A stretch of 64,000 bases of DNA from Massilia antarctica (GCF_015689335.1 NZ_CP065053.1:4154001-4218000), one strand, 5' to 3'. Positions 42,795-51,556 are shown, counted from the stretch's first letter. Notes: generated by a model from the letters alone, not told the origin. Translations and numbers: made by a program.

Positions 42795-44075
42795 ATGAGC
42801 AATCCCATCATCGAGTTGGGGCGCCACAAGTTCATCTGCGGCCTGTTCTGGCAGTCGCTGTCGCGTCCGCGCGAATTGGCGCGCGAGGCGGCCGACCTGG
42901 CGCGCAAGATCGATTGCGACCTGGTGGTGCTGCGGCGCGAGTATTCCACTGCGCAGGCCGGCTTCGCGCACAGCGGTTCCGGTGCGCGCCAGACCGTGTA
43001 TTCGCTGGCGGCGGCGGTGGCGAGCCGGCTGGCACGCGACGGCGCCCACTACGACGGCGAAAACCAGCCGGTGCACAACTGGCTGGCGGCATTCCGCCTG
43101 GCGGACGGCAACTGGGCTTACTTCGCGGTGCGCGACGCCAACTTTTTGCCCAACGGCGACTTCGCCGGCAGCCGCGAGGAAGTCTTCGAACGCCTGCACG
43201 GCGATTATGGCCTGGGTGGCTGGAACCTGGTTATCGGCGACGCCGAGCTGGAACACTACGGCTTCCACAATTTCCGCGAGCGCAGCATCGAGGACGTGCT
43301 GGGCGAACCGGCCGGCGGGCGCATCAAGGTCAGCAAGGCCTGGATGCTGCGCCCGACCGCCGCGCGCCTGTCGCCGCGCATGCTGGCGGCCGCTGCCGCC
43401 GTGTGCGCCTTGCTGGTGCTCGGCGCCGGCCTTGGCTGGCGCCAGTACCAGCTGCGCCAGCAGGCGCAGCGCATGGCCGCCGTGGCTGAGATGGCGCGCC
43501 AGGCCGGATTGCCGCGTCCCAGGGCGGCGCTGGCGCCGGCGCCGCATCCGTGGATCCACAGCGCCGCCCCGGTCAAGGTGGCGCGCGCCTGCGTGGCCGG
43601 GCTCGCGCAGCTCACACCCGGCGGCTGGGCCCTGGCCGAATACAGCTGCGGCGCACCCGAACAGCGCTTCACCTGGGCGCGCCAGGAATCGACCGTCGAT
43701 CTGCTGCTGGCGCAAGTGCCGCAAGCCCAGGTCGATATCGGCGGCGACACCGCCACCCTGGCGCTGCCGTTCGCGCCCGGCGCCGGCGCCGACGATGTGC
43801 TGCTGCCGCGCCAGCAACTGGTGGCGGGCATCCAGTCGCGCCTGCAGTTGATGAACCTGGGCCTGCACCTGGCCTTGACGCCGCCGCCGCCGCCCGCGGG
43901 CAATGCCGAGGGAACCATGGCGCCCGACTGGTACACCTATACGTATGCGATCGGGCCGGTCGGCGTCTCGCCGCTGGAAGTGGCCGCGATCCTCGACATG
44001 CCGGGCATCCGGCTCGAGCGATTGCGCTACCGCGCCGGAATCTGGTCTTTGGAAGGAGTCATTTATGCGAAATAA
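42795..44075 (+). CDS. pilO: Type IVb pilus inner-membrane protein PilO
   Basis: A 426-residue PilO2-type protein. The cytoplasmic N-terminus (about 1-190) includes IELGRHKFICGLFWQSLSRP and LARDGAHYDGENQPVHNWLA. One membrane helix lies at about 196-214, followed by a periplasmic C-terminus with WYTYTYAIGPVGVSPLEVAA. It links the ATPase and inner-membrane platform to the secretin. R64 PilO is of similar length. Confidence 0.86.
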   Translation: MSNPIIELGRHKFICGLFWQSLSRPRELAREAADLARKIDCDLVVLRREYSTAQAGFAHSGSGARQTVYSLAAAVASRLARDGAHYDGENQPVHNWLAAFRLADGNWAYFAVRDANFLPNGDFAGSREEVFERLHGDYGLGGWNLVIGDAELEHYGFHNFRERSIEDVLGEPAGGRIKVSKAWMLRPTAARLSPRMLAAAAAVCALLVLGAGLGWRQYQLRQQAQRMAAVAEMARQAGLPRPRAALAPAPHPWIHSAAPVKVARACVAGLAQLTPGGWALAEYSCGAPEQRFTWARQESTVDLLLAQVPQAQVDIGGDTATLALPFAPGAGADDVLLPRQQLVAGIQSRLQLMNLGLHLALTPPPPPAGNAEGTMAPDWYTYTYAIGPVGVSPLEVAAILDMPGIRLERLRYRAGIWSLEGVIYAK

Positions 44076-44637
44076 ACTGTGCCTGCTGTTCCTGTTGGCG
44101 GCGGCCGCTGGCCGTGCCGGCGCCGGCCCCGCCACCGTGGCCGTCCCTGCCGGCGCGCGCGCTGCCGCGGGCGCGCCGGCGCCGGCCACCGTCAACGCGT
44201 CCGACACCTTGACCCGGATCGAATCCGAGACCCTGGTGCTCAAGGCGCGCGAGCGCCAGCTGGCGGTGCGGGCGGCCATCGCGCAGCGCCAGAACGAGAT
44301 CGCCGGGCGCCAGGACGAGGGCGCGCGCCTGGGCGGTGCGGCGAGCGCGGCCAGCCCGGTGGTGCAGTCGCTCGAAGGCATCGGCCAGCACCAGTGTGCG
44401 ACCTTGCTGTTCGACAGCGGCGCCGTGGTTGAGGTGCGCGCCGGCGATGTGCTGGCCGGCGGCATGCGCGTGCTGAGCATCGAATCGAACGGCGTGATTG
44501 TCGAAACGGCCAGGAAGAAGCGCCTGCGCCTGCATCTCGCGGACAGCGCGGCGGCGCCGTTCAATCCGGTGGCGGCGCCACGTCCGGCGCTCGCCCTGCC
44601 ACCGCTGTTCCCCGGCGCCAAAGGGGGCGAGCGTTGA
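44065..44637 (+). CDS. pilP: Type IVb pilus protein PilP
   Basis: A 190-residue exported protein with signal peptide MRNKLCLLFLLAAAAGRAGA. It has a helical coiled-coil-prone region (TRIESETLVLKARERQLAVR) and a C-terminal beta domain (VEVRAGDVLAGGMRVLSIES), as in PilP-like proteins that contact PilO and the secretin. It overlaps pilO by 11 nt, with GGAAGGAG before the ATG. Confidence 0.82.
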   Translation: MRNKLCLLFLLAAAAGRAGAGPATVAVPAGARAAAGAPAPATVNASDTLTRIESETLVLKARERQLAVRAAIAQRQNEIAGRQDEGARLGGAASAASPVVQSLEGIGQHQCATLLFDSGAVVEVRAGDVLAGGMRVLSIESNGVIVETARKKRLRLHLADSAAAPFNPVAAPRPALALPPLFPGAKGGER

Positions 44638-46244
44638 TTCCCTTCGCCAGCGTGCGCGGCGCGGCCCCGGCCCCGGCCAAGGCCCAGGCAGCGGTGGCGC
44701 GCGGCGCCGGCGCGCCCCAGGTGCTGAGCCGTTCCGGCGCCTTCGAAGGCAGCGCCGAGGAACGCAAGCTGCTGTGCCTGCTGTCCGACGGCCGCCTGCT
44801 GATCGCCCAGGGCCAGGAATCCAATCCGCATGTGCTGTCCTACCGCGCGCGGCTGCAGAAGATGGCGCGCGAGTGCACGGTCAGCGTGGTCGATATCGAG
44901 ACCATCGCCGCCCTGTACAACAATGGCGCGGGGGAGCAGGGCGGACGGCGCCACGAGCACTCCATGATGCAGGTGACGGCCAAGGAGCTGCTCAACCGCG
45001 CCTGCCGCGAACGCGCCTCGGACATCCACATCCGGGTGCGCCGCTGCAGCACCGAAACCTATTTTCGGATTCATAACGACCTGGTGCGGATTGGCAGCCA
45101 GACTTCCGAATACGGCGAGCGCCTGCTGGCCACCCTGTACGGCGCGATGACCTCGGTGTCCGACAGTTCGTACAAGCCGACCGAGCGCCAGGATGCCAGC
45201 ATCGCCGACCGCGACAAGCTGCCGCCGCAGCTGTACGGCGTGCGCATCGCCACCGCGCCCACCAGCGAGGGCACCTTGATGGTGCTGCGGCTGCTGTACA
45301 ACGACGCCGGCGACACCATCGACCTGCGTCCGCTCGGTTTTAGCGAGCCGCATGCCGAGCAGATGCAGCGGCTCAAGGAACAGCCGACCGGCATGAACAT
45401 CATCAGCGGCCCGACCGGCTCGGGCAAGTCGACCACCCTGCAGCGGGTACTGAGCGGCGCCATCCAGGAGGCCGGGCACAAGCTGCACGTGCTGACCGTG
45501 GAAGACCCGGTCGAGTATCCGATCGACGGCGCGGTGCAGACCTCGGTGACCAACGCCGGCACCGAGGAAGAGCGCTCGCGCCTGTTTTCGGCGGCGATCA
45601 GCAACGCCATGCGGCTCGACCCGGACACCATCATGATCGGCGAAATGCGCGACAAGGCCTCGGCCCAGAGCGCGCTGCGGGCCTCGATGACCGGGCACCA
45701 GGTGTGGACCACGGTGCACGCCAACAGCGCCATGGCGATCGTCGACCGCCTGCTCGACCTGGGCCTGCCATTGAGCATGGTGGCCGACCATCTGGTGGTG
45801 ACCGGCTTGATCAGCCAGCGCCTGGTCAAGCTGCTGTGCCCCGCTTGCAAGGTGACCTTGGGCGAGGCGCCCGAGGCGCTGGCCGCGCCGCTGCTGGCGC
45901 GGGTGCGCCAGGCCACCGGCGCCGCGTTCGAGCGGGTGTGCGTGGCCGGGCCGGGTTGCCCGGCCTGCCGCGAGCAGGGCACGGCGGGGCGCACCGTGGT
46001 GGCCGAGGTGATCACGCCGGACGCACGCTTTTTCGATTTCATCCGCAGCGGCGCCAAGGGCCAGGCGCTGGATTACTGGCGCCGCGAGCTGGGCGGCCAG
46101 ACCTTGCTCGAACACGCGCTGCAAAAGGTCGCGGCCGGCCTGGTCGATCCGCGCATGGCCGAGAAAGTGGTGGGCCACCTGGCCTTCGATGCGCCGCGCG
46201 CCGAGCGCCATCTGAACGTGGTGGAGGCGCTCCATGCAGGTTGA
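44634..46244 (+). CDS. pilQ: Type IVb pilus assembly ATPase PilQ
   Basis: A 536-residue GspE/PilB-family hexameric ATPase. It has Walker A GPTGSGKST (259-267), an Asp box, Walker B MIGEMRD and a His box (TTVHANSA). A tetracysteine zinc motif has its first pair in LCPACK and a second pair in GPGCPACREQG. The start is a TTG overlapping the pilP stop (TTGA), with AAGGGGGCG upstream; a first ATG inside would remove conserved sequence. It powers pilus extension. Confidence 0.94.
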   Translation: MIPFASVRGAAPAPAKAQAAVARGAGAPQVLSRSGAFEGSAEERKLLCLLSDGRLLIAQGQESNPHVLSYRARLQKMARECTVSVVDIETIAALYNNGAGEQGGRRHEHSMMQVTAKELLNRACRERASDIHIRVRRCSTETYFRIHNDLVRIGSQTSEYGERLLATLYGAMTSVSDSSYKPTERQDASIADRDKLPPQLYGVRIATAPTSEGTLMVLRLLYNDAGDTIDLRPLGFSEPHAEQMQRLKEQPTGMNIISGPTGSGKSTTLQRVLSGAIQEAGHKLHVLTVEDPVEYPIDGAVQTSVTNAGTEEERSRLFSAAISNAMRLDPDTIMIGEMRDKASAQSALRASMTGHQVWTTVHANSAMAIVDRLLDLGLPLSMVADHLVVTGLISQRLVKLLCPACKVTLGEAPEALAAPLLARVRQATGAAFERVCVAGPGCPACREQGTAGRTVVAEVITPDARFFDFIRSGAKGQALDYWRRELGGQTLLEHALQKVAAGLVDPRMAEKVVGHLAFDAPRAERHLNVVEALHAG

Positions 46245-47310
46245 CTTGCAGCGCTGGTGGGCGCGCACCCAGTTCGGCGCGGCCGTGCGCCTGCGCGTGT
46301 ACCGCAAGATCGCGGCCATGCTGGGCAACGGCGTGCCGCTGCTGAAAATTCTCGATGAGCTGTGGGAGCGCGCCGCCAGCGAGGGACGCAAACCGAACGA
46401 GCCGCTGGCCATCGTGCTGGCCGATTGCCGGCGCACGGTGCAGAACGGGCGCTTTCTCGGCGATGGCCTGGAATGGTGGGTCCCGAGCACCGAACGCATG
46501 ATCATCCTGGCCGGCGAGCAGTCCGGGCGGCTGGAAGTGACCTTGCAGGTGCTGGCCGGGGTGGTCAAGTCGCAGAAGGAAATCCAGCGCGTGGTCATCG
46601 GCGGCCTGTCCTACCCGCTGGCGATCCTGGCCATGGTGCTCGCTTACCTGTATGTGTTCGGGGTGACGGTGGTGCCGCAGTTCGCGCGCATGGTCGACCC
46701 GGAGAAGTGGCGCGGCTCGGCGCGCTCGCTGTACCTGATGTCTCAGCTGGTGCAGCAATGGATGCTGCCGATCGTCGGCGCCATGCTGCTGGTGCTGGTG
46801 GCGGTCGGGCTGTCGATGCCGCGCTGGCGCGGCAACGTGCGCGTGGTGCTGGACCGTTACGCGCCGTATTCGATTTACCGGCTGCAGGTCGGGAGCGGCT
46901 TCCTGATGGCGTTTTCGGCCTTGCAGTTCGCCGGCATCACGGTCGAAAAATCGCTGCAGCGCCTGTCCGGCCAGGCCCCGCCATGGCTGCGCGAACGGCT
47001 CGACGGCGCGCTGCTGGGGGTCAAGTCCGGCCTCAATTGCGGCGAGGCCCTGCGCAACGCCGGTTACGGTTTTCCCTCGCCCGAAGTGGTCGACGACCTG
47101 TGCGTGTATGCCGAATACAAGGGCTTTGCCGACGCGCTCAAGATCCTGGCCGACGAATGGCTGGCCGATGGCGTGGAGACCGTGAGTGCCCAGATGAAGG
47201 TGCTCAACGGCTTTGCGGTGATCGCGCTGGCACTGGTGATCGCCTGGCTGGTGACCGGCTTTTTCGGCATTCAGCAGGAAATCGCCAGCATGACGCGCAG
47301 CATGCGCTGA
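46234..47310 (+). CDS. pilR: Type IVb pilus inner-membrane platform protein PilR
   Basis: A 358-residue GspF/PilC-family protein with two T2SSF repeats, about 65-185 and 235-350. Membrane helices include LSYPLAILAMVLAYLYVFGV, MLPIVGAMLLVLVAVGL and VIALALVIAWLVTGFFGI. The GEQSGRLEVTLQVL motif is the family signature. It overlaps pilQ by 11 nt. Confidence 0.93.
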   Translation: MQVDLQRWWARTQFGAAVRLRVYRKIAAMLGNGVPLLKILDELWERAASEGRKPNEPLAIVLADCRRTVQNGRFLGDGLEWWVPSTERMIILAGEQSGRLEVTLQVLAGVVKSQKEIQRVVIGGLSYPLAILAMVLAYLYVFGVTVVPQFARMVDPEKWRGSARSLYLMSQLVQQWMLPIVGAMLLVLVAVGLSMPRWRGNVRVVLDRYAPYSIYRLQVGSGFLMAFSALQFAGITVEKSLQRLSGQAPPWLRERLDGALLGVKSGLNCGEALRNAGYGFPSPEVVDDLCVYAEYKGFADALKILADEWLADGVETVSAQMKVLNGFAVIALALVIAWLVTGFFGIQQEIASMTRSMR

Positions 47311-47369
47311 CCCCGATTCCCTCTTTTTTTAACCGTAGTTTTTTATTTGCTTATCGACTGGAGAACACC

Positions 47370-47894
47370 ATGAAACCGATCCATTACCCACGCCGCCAAA
47401 ACGGCGCCTCCCTGCTGGAAGCCATCGCCTACCTCGGGATTGCCGCCATCGTCATCCTGGGCGCGGTCTCGCTGCTGACCGGCGCCTTCAGCAGCGCCCA
47501 ATCGAACCAGGCCTGCGAGGAAGTGACCGCCATCCGCACCGCCGTGCGCAAGCTGTACATGGGCCAGGGCTACGGCAGCGCCGCGCTGAACCAGACGCTC
47601 AAGACTGCCGGCGCCTTTCCCGGCACCCTGGCGGTGACCTCCACCGGCACCGCCACCAACGTCTGGGGCGGCAATGTGGTCGTCACCGGCACCGGCGGCA
47701 GCTTCACCATCGCCTATCCGGGCTTGCCGCAGGACGTATGCCTGGCCACCCTGGTCGGGGCCAGCGGCTGGCAGTCGATCGCCGCGCCGGGCTCGGCGTC
47801 GATCACGACATTCCCGATCACGCCGGCCGCAGCCGCCACCGCCTGCAGCGTGAGCGCCGCCGGAGGCAATGCGCTGACCTTCACCTCCAATTGA
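47370..47894 (+). CDS. pilS: Type IVb major prepilin PilS
   Basis: A 174-residue prepilin. The leader MKPIHYPRRQNG is cleaved after Gly12, leaving ASLLEAIAYLGIAAIVILGA with Glu5 in place. The body has three cysteines (NQACEE; QDVCLA; TACSVS), the last two likely forming the C-terminal disulfide. Length matches R64 PilS. The 59-nt gap upstream has GGAGAACACC before the start. A prepilin peptidase (PilU/PilD) is not in the window and must act from elsewhere. Confidence 0.93.
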   Translation: MKPIHYPRRQNGASLLEAIAYLGIAAIVILGAVSLLTGAFSSAQSNQACEEVTAIRTAVRKLYMGQGYGSAALNQTLKTAGAFPGTLAVTSTGTATNVWGGNVVVTGTGGSFTIAYPGLPQDVCLATLVGASGWQSIAAPGSASITTFPITPAAAATACSVSAAGGNALTFTSN

Positions 47895-47916
47895 ACCATC
47901 ACCCATCGACCATCGT

Positions 47917-48888
47917 ATGCTTGATGTCACCGCAGTGCGCCAACTGGTGTTTTCCGACCTGTACCTGGGCCACCCGACCCTGGAGGACCGCTTCTGCGAC
48001 GTCCCCGGCGCCCCCGCCAATCCGCTGTGCGCCAGCGCCGCGCTGCGCGACGACCTGGACCTGCTGATCGGGGTCTGCAAGGCGGCGCTGGCGGGGCCGC
48101 GCGCGCCGGCCCGCTGCCGGGTGGCGCACGATGGCGTCGATTACCACATGACGACCATGGTGACCGCGGGCGGGCAGGTATTCGTGCTGCGCAAGCTGGC
48201 CGGCACGATCCGTTCGCTGGCCGAACTGGGCATCCCGAACGCGTTCATCCCGGCGCTGCTGGGACGCGGCCTGTCCGGCCTGTTCCTGGTCGCCGGCGCC
48301 GCCAAATCGGGCAAGACCAGCACCGCCTGCGCCATCGTCAAGGAGCGCCTGGCGGCGCACGGCGGCGTGGCCCTCACCGGCGAGTCGCTGATCGAACTGC
48401 CGCTCGAAGGCAGTTATGGCGACGGCGTCTGCTACCAGACCGGCACCGGCGCCGACGCCAGCGTCGCCGAGGCGCTGCGGCGCGTGCTGGGGAGCGGCGC
48501 GCACATCATCCTGCTCGACGAGATCCGCGACCAGGAGTCCGCCGTGGCCGCGCTGCGCGCCAGCATCGACGGCTACCTGTTGATCAGTACCATGCGCGCC
48601 GACAGCGCCACCCAGGCGATCGGCAAGCTCGAGTCGCTGGCGGCGGAGCGCCTCGGCGCGGTCCACGCGCGCGCCTTGATGGCCGACGGCCTGGCCGGGG
48701 TGCTGCACCAGCAGCTTGGCGCGAGCGCCAAAATCACGCTCAGGACCGACATGCTGATGTTGAAAGAGGCGCCGTCGGCGCGCAGCCATCTGCGCAGCGG
48801 CCAGTACGATCTGCTGGCGGCCATCGCCAGGCAGCAGATGGCCGTCCTGATCGCCGCCAGCGCGGCCATTCCCATGGCGCAGCGCTAA
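47917..48888 (+). CDS. Unusual PilT-like ATPase between pilS and pilM
   Basis: A 323-residue P-loop protein of the secretion-ATPase type but shorter and divergent. Walker A is GAAKSGKTST (127-136) instead of GPTGSGKTT, Walker B is IILLDEIRD, and the His box region reads LLISTMRADS with no clear histidine. The N-terminal PAS-like part is short. R64-type operons have no ATPase here, so this is an addition. It could be a retraction or regulatory ATPase with weakened hydrolysis. A canonical PilT-like gene occurs separately at 53262. Confidence 0.78.
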   Translation: MLDVTAVRQLVFSDLYLGHPTLEDRFCDVPGAPANPLCASAALRDDLDLLIGVCKAALAGPRAPARCRVAHDGVDYHMTTMVTAGGQVFVLRKLAGTIRSLAELGIPNAFIPALLGRGLSGLFLVAGAAKSGKTSTACAIVKERLAAHGGVALTGESLIELPLEGSYGDGVCYQTGTGADASVAEALRRVLGSGAHIILLDEIRDQESAVAALRASIDGYLLISTMRADSATQAIGKLESLAAERLGAVHARALMADGLAGVLHQQLGASAKITLRTDMLMLKEAPSARSHLRSGQYDLLAAIARQQMAVLIAASAAIPMAQR

Positions 48889-48891
48889 GCC

Positions 48892-49326
48892 ATGTTCAAC
48901 GCCATGATCGTCGCCGTGCTGCTGGCGCTGACCACCTGGTACTGCGCCGGGCAGGGCGACGCCGGCGCGCTGGCCAGCCGCACCGCGCAGCGCGGCCAGG
49001 CCAGCGCGATGGCGGCTTACCGGCAGGCGGTGGTGGCCTATTTTACCGCCCACCCGGACCAGTATCAGGCGGCGCCGATGGCCCAGCCGGACCAGGGCGG
49101 TTTCGCCAACTACCGCCTGGCCGACGGCACGGTCCTGGTCTATGCGCTGGCGCCGCGGCCCGGCCTGACGGGCGAGCTGCTGGCGCTTTCGCAGCGCTCG
49201 CGGATGGTGGGCCGCTTCAGCGACGGCTTTTTCCGGCCGGCGCTCTCCGGCGCGCCGAGCACCATCGCCACGCCGGCGCTGGAGATCCCGAACGGCGGCC
49301 CGGTATGGCTGGCCGCGGCCAACTGA
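48892..49326 (+). CDS. pilM: PilM-like type IVb pilus protein
   Basis: A 144-residue protein with an N-terminal hydrophobic segment (AMIVAVLLALTTWYCAG) and a small soluble domain (SAMAAYRQAVVAYFTAHPDQ; GFANYRLADGTVLVYA; IPNGGPVWLAAAN). This size and layout match PilM of R64/IncI1 systems, which is unrelated to the actin-like PilM of type IVa pili. It lies between the extra ATPase and pilV. Confidence 0.8.
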   Translation: MFNAMIVAVLLALTTWYCAGQGDAGALASRTAQRGQASAMAAYRQAVVAYFTAHPDQYQAAPMAQPDQGGFANYRLADGTVLVYALAPRPGLTGELLALSQRSRMVGRFSDGFFRPALSGAPSTIATPALEIPNGGPVWLAAAN

Positions 49327-49336
49327 GGACAGCACC

Positions 49337-50650
49337 ATGCACCATAAACAGCACGGCATCGCCATGATCGAAATTCTCGGCGCACTGATGATCGCCGCGA
49401 TGCTGGTGGCGGGCCTGGCGTCGATGATCGACACCGGCCTCGAAGACGCCAAGGCGCAGCGCAGCGCGCAATACCAGTCGGCGATGGCGGCCGCGGCAAG
49501 CACCTACCTGGCCGACCAGTATGGCGCGCTGGCGCTGCCGGCCAAGGTCGGGCAAACCGTGGCGATCACGCCGGCCATGCTGCGCGCGGCCGGCATGCTG
49601 CCGCCCGGGATGGCCGCCGCCAATCCCTACGGCCAGAGCGCCTGCCTGCTGGTGCGTGCGCGCGTCAAATCGGCGCTGGCGCCAAGCACCATCGTGCTCG
49701 ATGCGCTGGTGGTCGGCGAAGGCGCGCCGATCCCGGACCGGGTGCTGGCCTTTGCCGCCGCCAGCGCCGGCGCCGGCTTTATCAGCAGCCGCGACCCGGC
49801 ACGGGCGCAGAGCGCGGCCGGTGCCTGGTCGCTCGGTCCCGCCACCACGCCCACCCTGGCCAGCTTTGTCGGCACCAATTGCAGCGGTACGGCGGCCGGC
49901 GCCGGCAGCCTGGTCTCGGCCCTGTTTTTCGACGGCGCCGGCCAGGCGGCCGATTTCCTGTACCGTAACCGGGTGCCGGGCATGCCCGAGCTGAACCAGA
50001 TGAACGCGCCGATCGGCATGGGCGCGGCGGCGGTCGTGACGGCCGACGATCCGTGCAGCGGCGCCGCCATCGCCATCGATGGCGCGCGCAACCTGATGCA
50101 CTGCAGCGGCGATAACCACTGGCGCCAGGTGGCCAGCACGTCGTCCTGGAAGGAACCGGTGGCCGGATATGCCGACCTGGCGCTGCAGGCGGACAGCAAG
50201 GATGGCGACGTGCGGCTGGTGACCTCGCTGGCCCTGGCCTTCAGTTACAAGGAGGCCAGCGGCGCATGGCGGCCGCTGGCGGCCGACCAGAACGGCAACC
50301 TGGACATCGGGGGCAGCTTGACGGCCGGCGCCGACGTCAAGGCCGGGCGCGACCTGAGCGCCGGCAGGAACGGCGAGATCAAGGGTGACCTGGAGGTGTA
50401 TGACCACGTGCACGCGTACACGCTGGTGGCCGATGATTACATCTGGGCGGCGACTTATTCGATCGGCAGCCATTATGTGCCGGGGGCGGGATGCAACAAG
50501 TGGCTGGCCGGCGCCAATCCGCCGGTACGCGTCAATATCATCGGCACCATCGTGCTCGATTCGGCCTCGCCGCCGCTGCCGCTGATCTGCACCGGCACCA
50601 CGCCGGACAACGCGGTGTGGAAGTACATCAACGGCTCGCTGTCCCGGTGA
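49337..50650 (+). CDS. pilV: Type IVb minor pilin / tip adhesin PilV
   Basis: A 437-residue PilV. The leader HHKQHG is cleaved before IAMIEILGALMIAAMLVAGL, with Glu5 retained. A long N-terminal constant-like part follows; then after about residue 255 a beta-rich region (SLTAGADVKAGRDLSAGRNG) and a C-terminal domain ending WKYINGSLSR. In R64 the C-terminus is switched by the Rci shufflon; no rci gene and no alternative cassettes are visible here, so the tip is fixed. It probably sets target specificity of the pilus. Confidence 0.88.
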   Translation: MHHKQHGIAMIEILGALMIAAMLVAGLASMIDTGLEDAKAQRSAQYQSAMAAAASTYLADQYGALALPAKVGQTVAITPAMLRAAGMLPPGMAAANPYGQSACLLVRARVKSALAPSTIVLDALVVGEGAPIPDRVLAFAAASAGAGFISSRDPARAQSAAGAWSLGPATTPTLASFVGTNCSGTAAGAGSLVSALFFDGAGQAADFLYRNRVPGMPELNQMNAPIGMGAAAVVTADDPCSGAAIAIDGARNLMHCSGDNHWRQVASTSSWKEPVAGYADLALQADSKDGDVRLVTSLALAFSYKEASGAWRPLAADQNGNLDIGGSLTAGADVKAGRDLSAGRNGEIKGDLEVYDHVHAYTLVADDYIWAATYSIGSHYVPGAGCNKWLAGANPPVRVNIIGTIVLDSASPPLPLICTGTTPDNAVWKYINGSLSR

Positions 50651-51081
50651 AGGCGCTGCGCTATCCGGCGTGGGCGCTGGCCCTGGCGCTGCTTGGCGGA
50701 CGCGCCGACGCCTGCTGGCAAGAGGCGGCCGCACGCTACGGCGTCAATGCCAGCCTGCTGTACGCGATCGCGCGCACCGAGTCGGGCCTCGATCCGCTGG
50801 CGCGCGGCCGCGCCAACGCCAACGGTTCCTACGACATCGGGCTGATGCAGATCAACAGCGGCTGGCTGCCGGCATTGCGCCGCCATGGCATCGAGGAACG
50901 CCAGCTGTACGATGCCTGCACCAGCATCCACGTCGGCGCGTGGATTCTGGCACAAAATATGCGCCGGCTCGGCAATTCATGGGATGCGGTGGGGGCCTAC
51001 AATGCGGCCGATCCGAAGAAACGGCTCGCTTACGCGCTCAAGGTGTACCGCAACCTGCCGCGCGAGGCGGCGCGGCGCTAG
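50647..51081 (+). CDS. Specialised lytic transglycosylase (PilT/IagB type)
   Basis: A 144-residue exported SLT-domain protein: short signal (ALRYPAWALALALLGGRADA), catalytic Glu in IARTESGLDPLARG, then SYDIGLMQINSGWLP and VGAYNAADPKKRLAYALKVY. Such enzymes cut peptidoglycan for pilus (R64 PilT) or T3SS (IagB/IpgF) assembly; being in the pilus operon it serves the pilus first, perhaps both. The start is a GTG overlapping the pilV stop (GTGA). Its stop shares a CTAG palindrome with the stop of the convergent gene. Confidence 0.9.
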   Translation: MKALRYPAWALALALLGGRADACWQEAAARYGVNASLLYAIARTESGLDPLARGRANANGSYDIGLMQINSGWLPALRRHGIEERQLYDACTSIHVGAWILAQNMRRLGNSWDAVGAYNAADPKKRLAYALKVYRNLPREAARR

Positions 51082-51512
51082 CGCGCGCCGCGGCGGCGCC
51101 GGAAGACGTGCGCGCTGGTGCTGCTGAGCAGATAGGTAATGTAGTGCGGGTCTTCGGCCAGGCGCTGCCAGCCACCGCTGTCCATGAAGCGGATGCAGCG
51201 CGCGTTGTCCTGCTCGATGCGCACGCGCACCGGGTCGCACTGCGCGAACAGCCAGTCCAGGGTGGGCTTGAGCAGCCAGGCCCAGCGGCCGTGGAATTGC
51301 GGCAGCACGGCCAAGTGCAGTTCGTGGCCGTCGAACACGGCGCCGCCGGCGGCGACGCCATCGATTTCATAGCCGACCGACGGGCAGCCGCTGTAATGGG
51401 CGATGGCGCGCTCGCGCGTTGCGAGGGCGGTCAGCGCGCTGGGGTAACGCTGCTGTTCAATATCGTACATGAGGCCGAGATCGGCACTGGGGGTCAGGCG
51501 CAAGTCGGCCAT
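51078..51512 (-). CDS. GNAT-like acetyltransferase domain protein
   Basis: A 144-residue protein with a GNAT-like fold pattern: VGYEIDGVAAGGAVFDGHEL, LHLAVLPQFHGRWAWLLKPT and RIEQDNARCIRFMDSGGWQR. The last segment is the usual N-x-x-C/A-x-R-F/L-x-x-x-x-G-W region. The R/Q-x-x-G-x-G/A CoA loop is degenerate (PQFHGRWAW), as in some phage-type GNATs. The start at 51512 is preferred over an upstream one inside the terminator. It lies downstream of the tiny 38-residue gene and its substrate is unknown. Confidence 0.6.
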   Translation of the reverse strand: MADLRLTPSADLGLMYDIEQQRYPSALTALATRERAIAHYSGCPSVGYEIDGVAAGGAVFDGHELHLAVLPQFHGRWAWLLKPTLDWLFAQCDPVRVRIEQDNARCIRFMDSGGWQRLAEDPHYITYLLSSTSAHVFRRRRGAR

Positions 51513-51556
51513 GGGGACTCCGTGCGGAAAGAAGGGGGAATTGCGCAGGGAAACAA

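Noticed and set aside
42636..46598. 1320-codon minus-strand open frame across the pilus genes
   Set aside because: It is the mirror of pilN to pilR with no domain similarity and low-complexity His/Gln/Arg composition; it results from strong third-position G/C in the real genes.
49337..50650. Shufflon cassettes after pilV
   Set aside because: No sfx-type 19-bp repeats, recombinase or alternative C-terminal frames are visible; the next gene overlaps the pilV stop.
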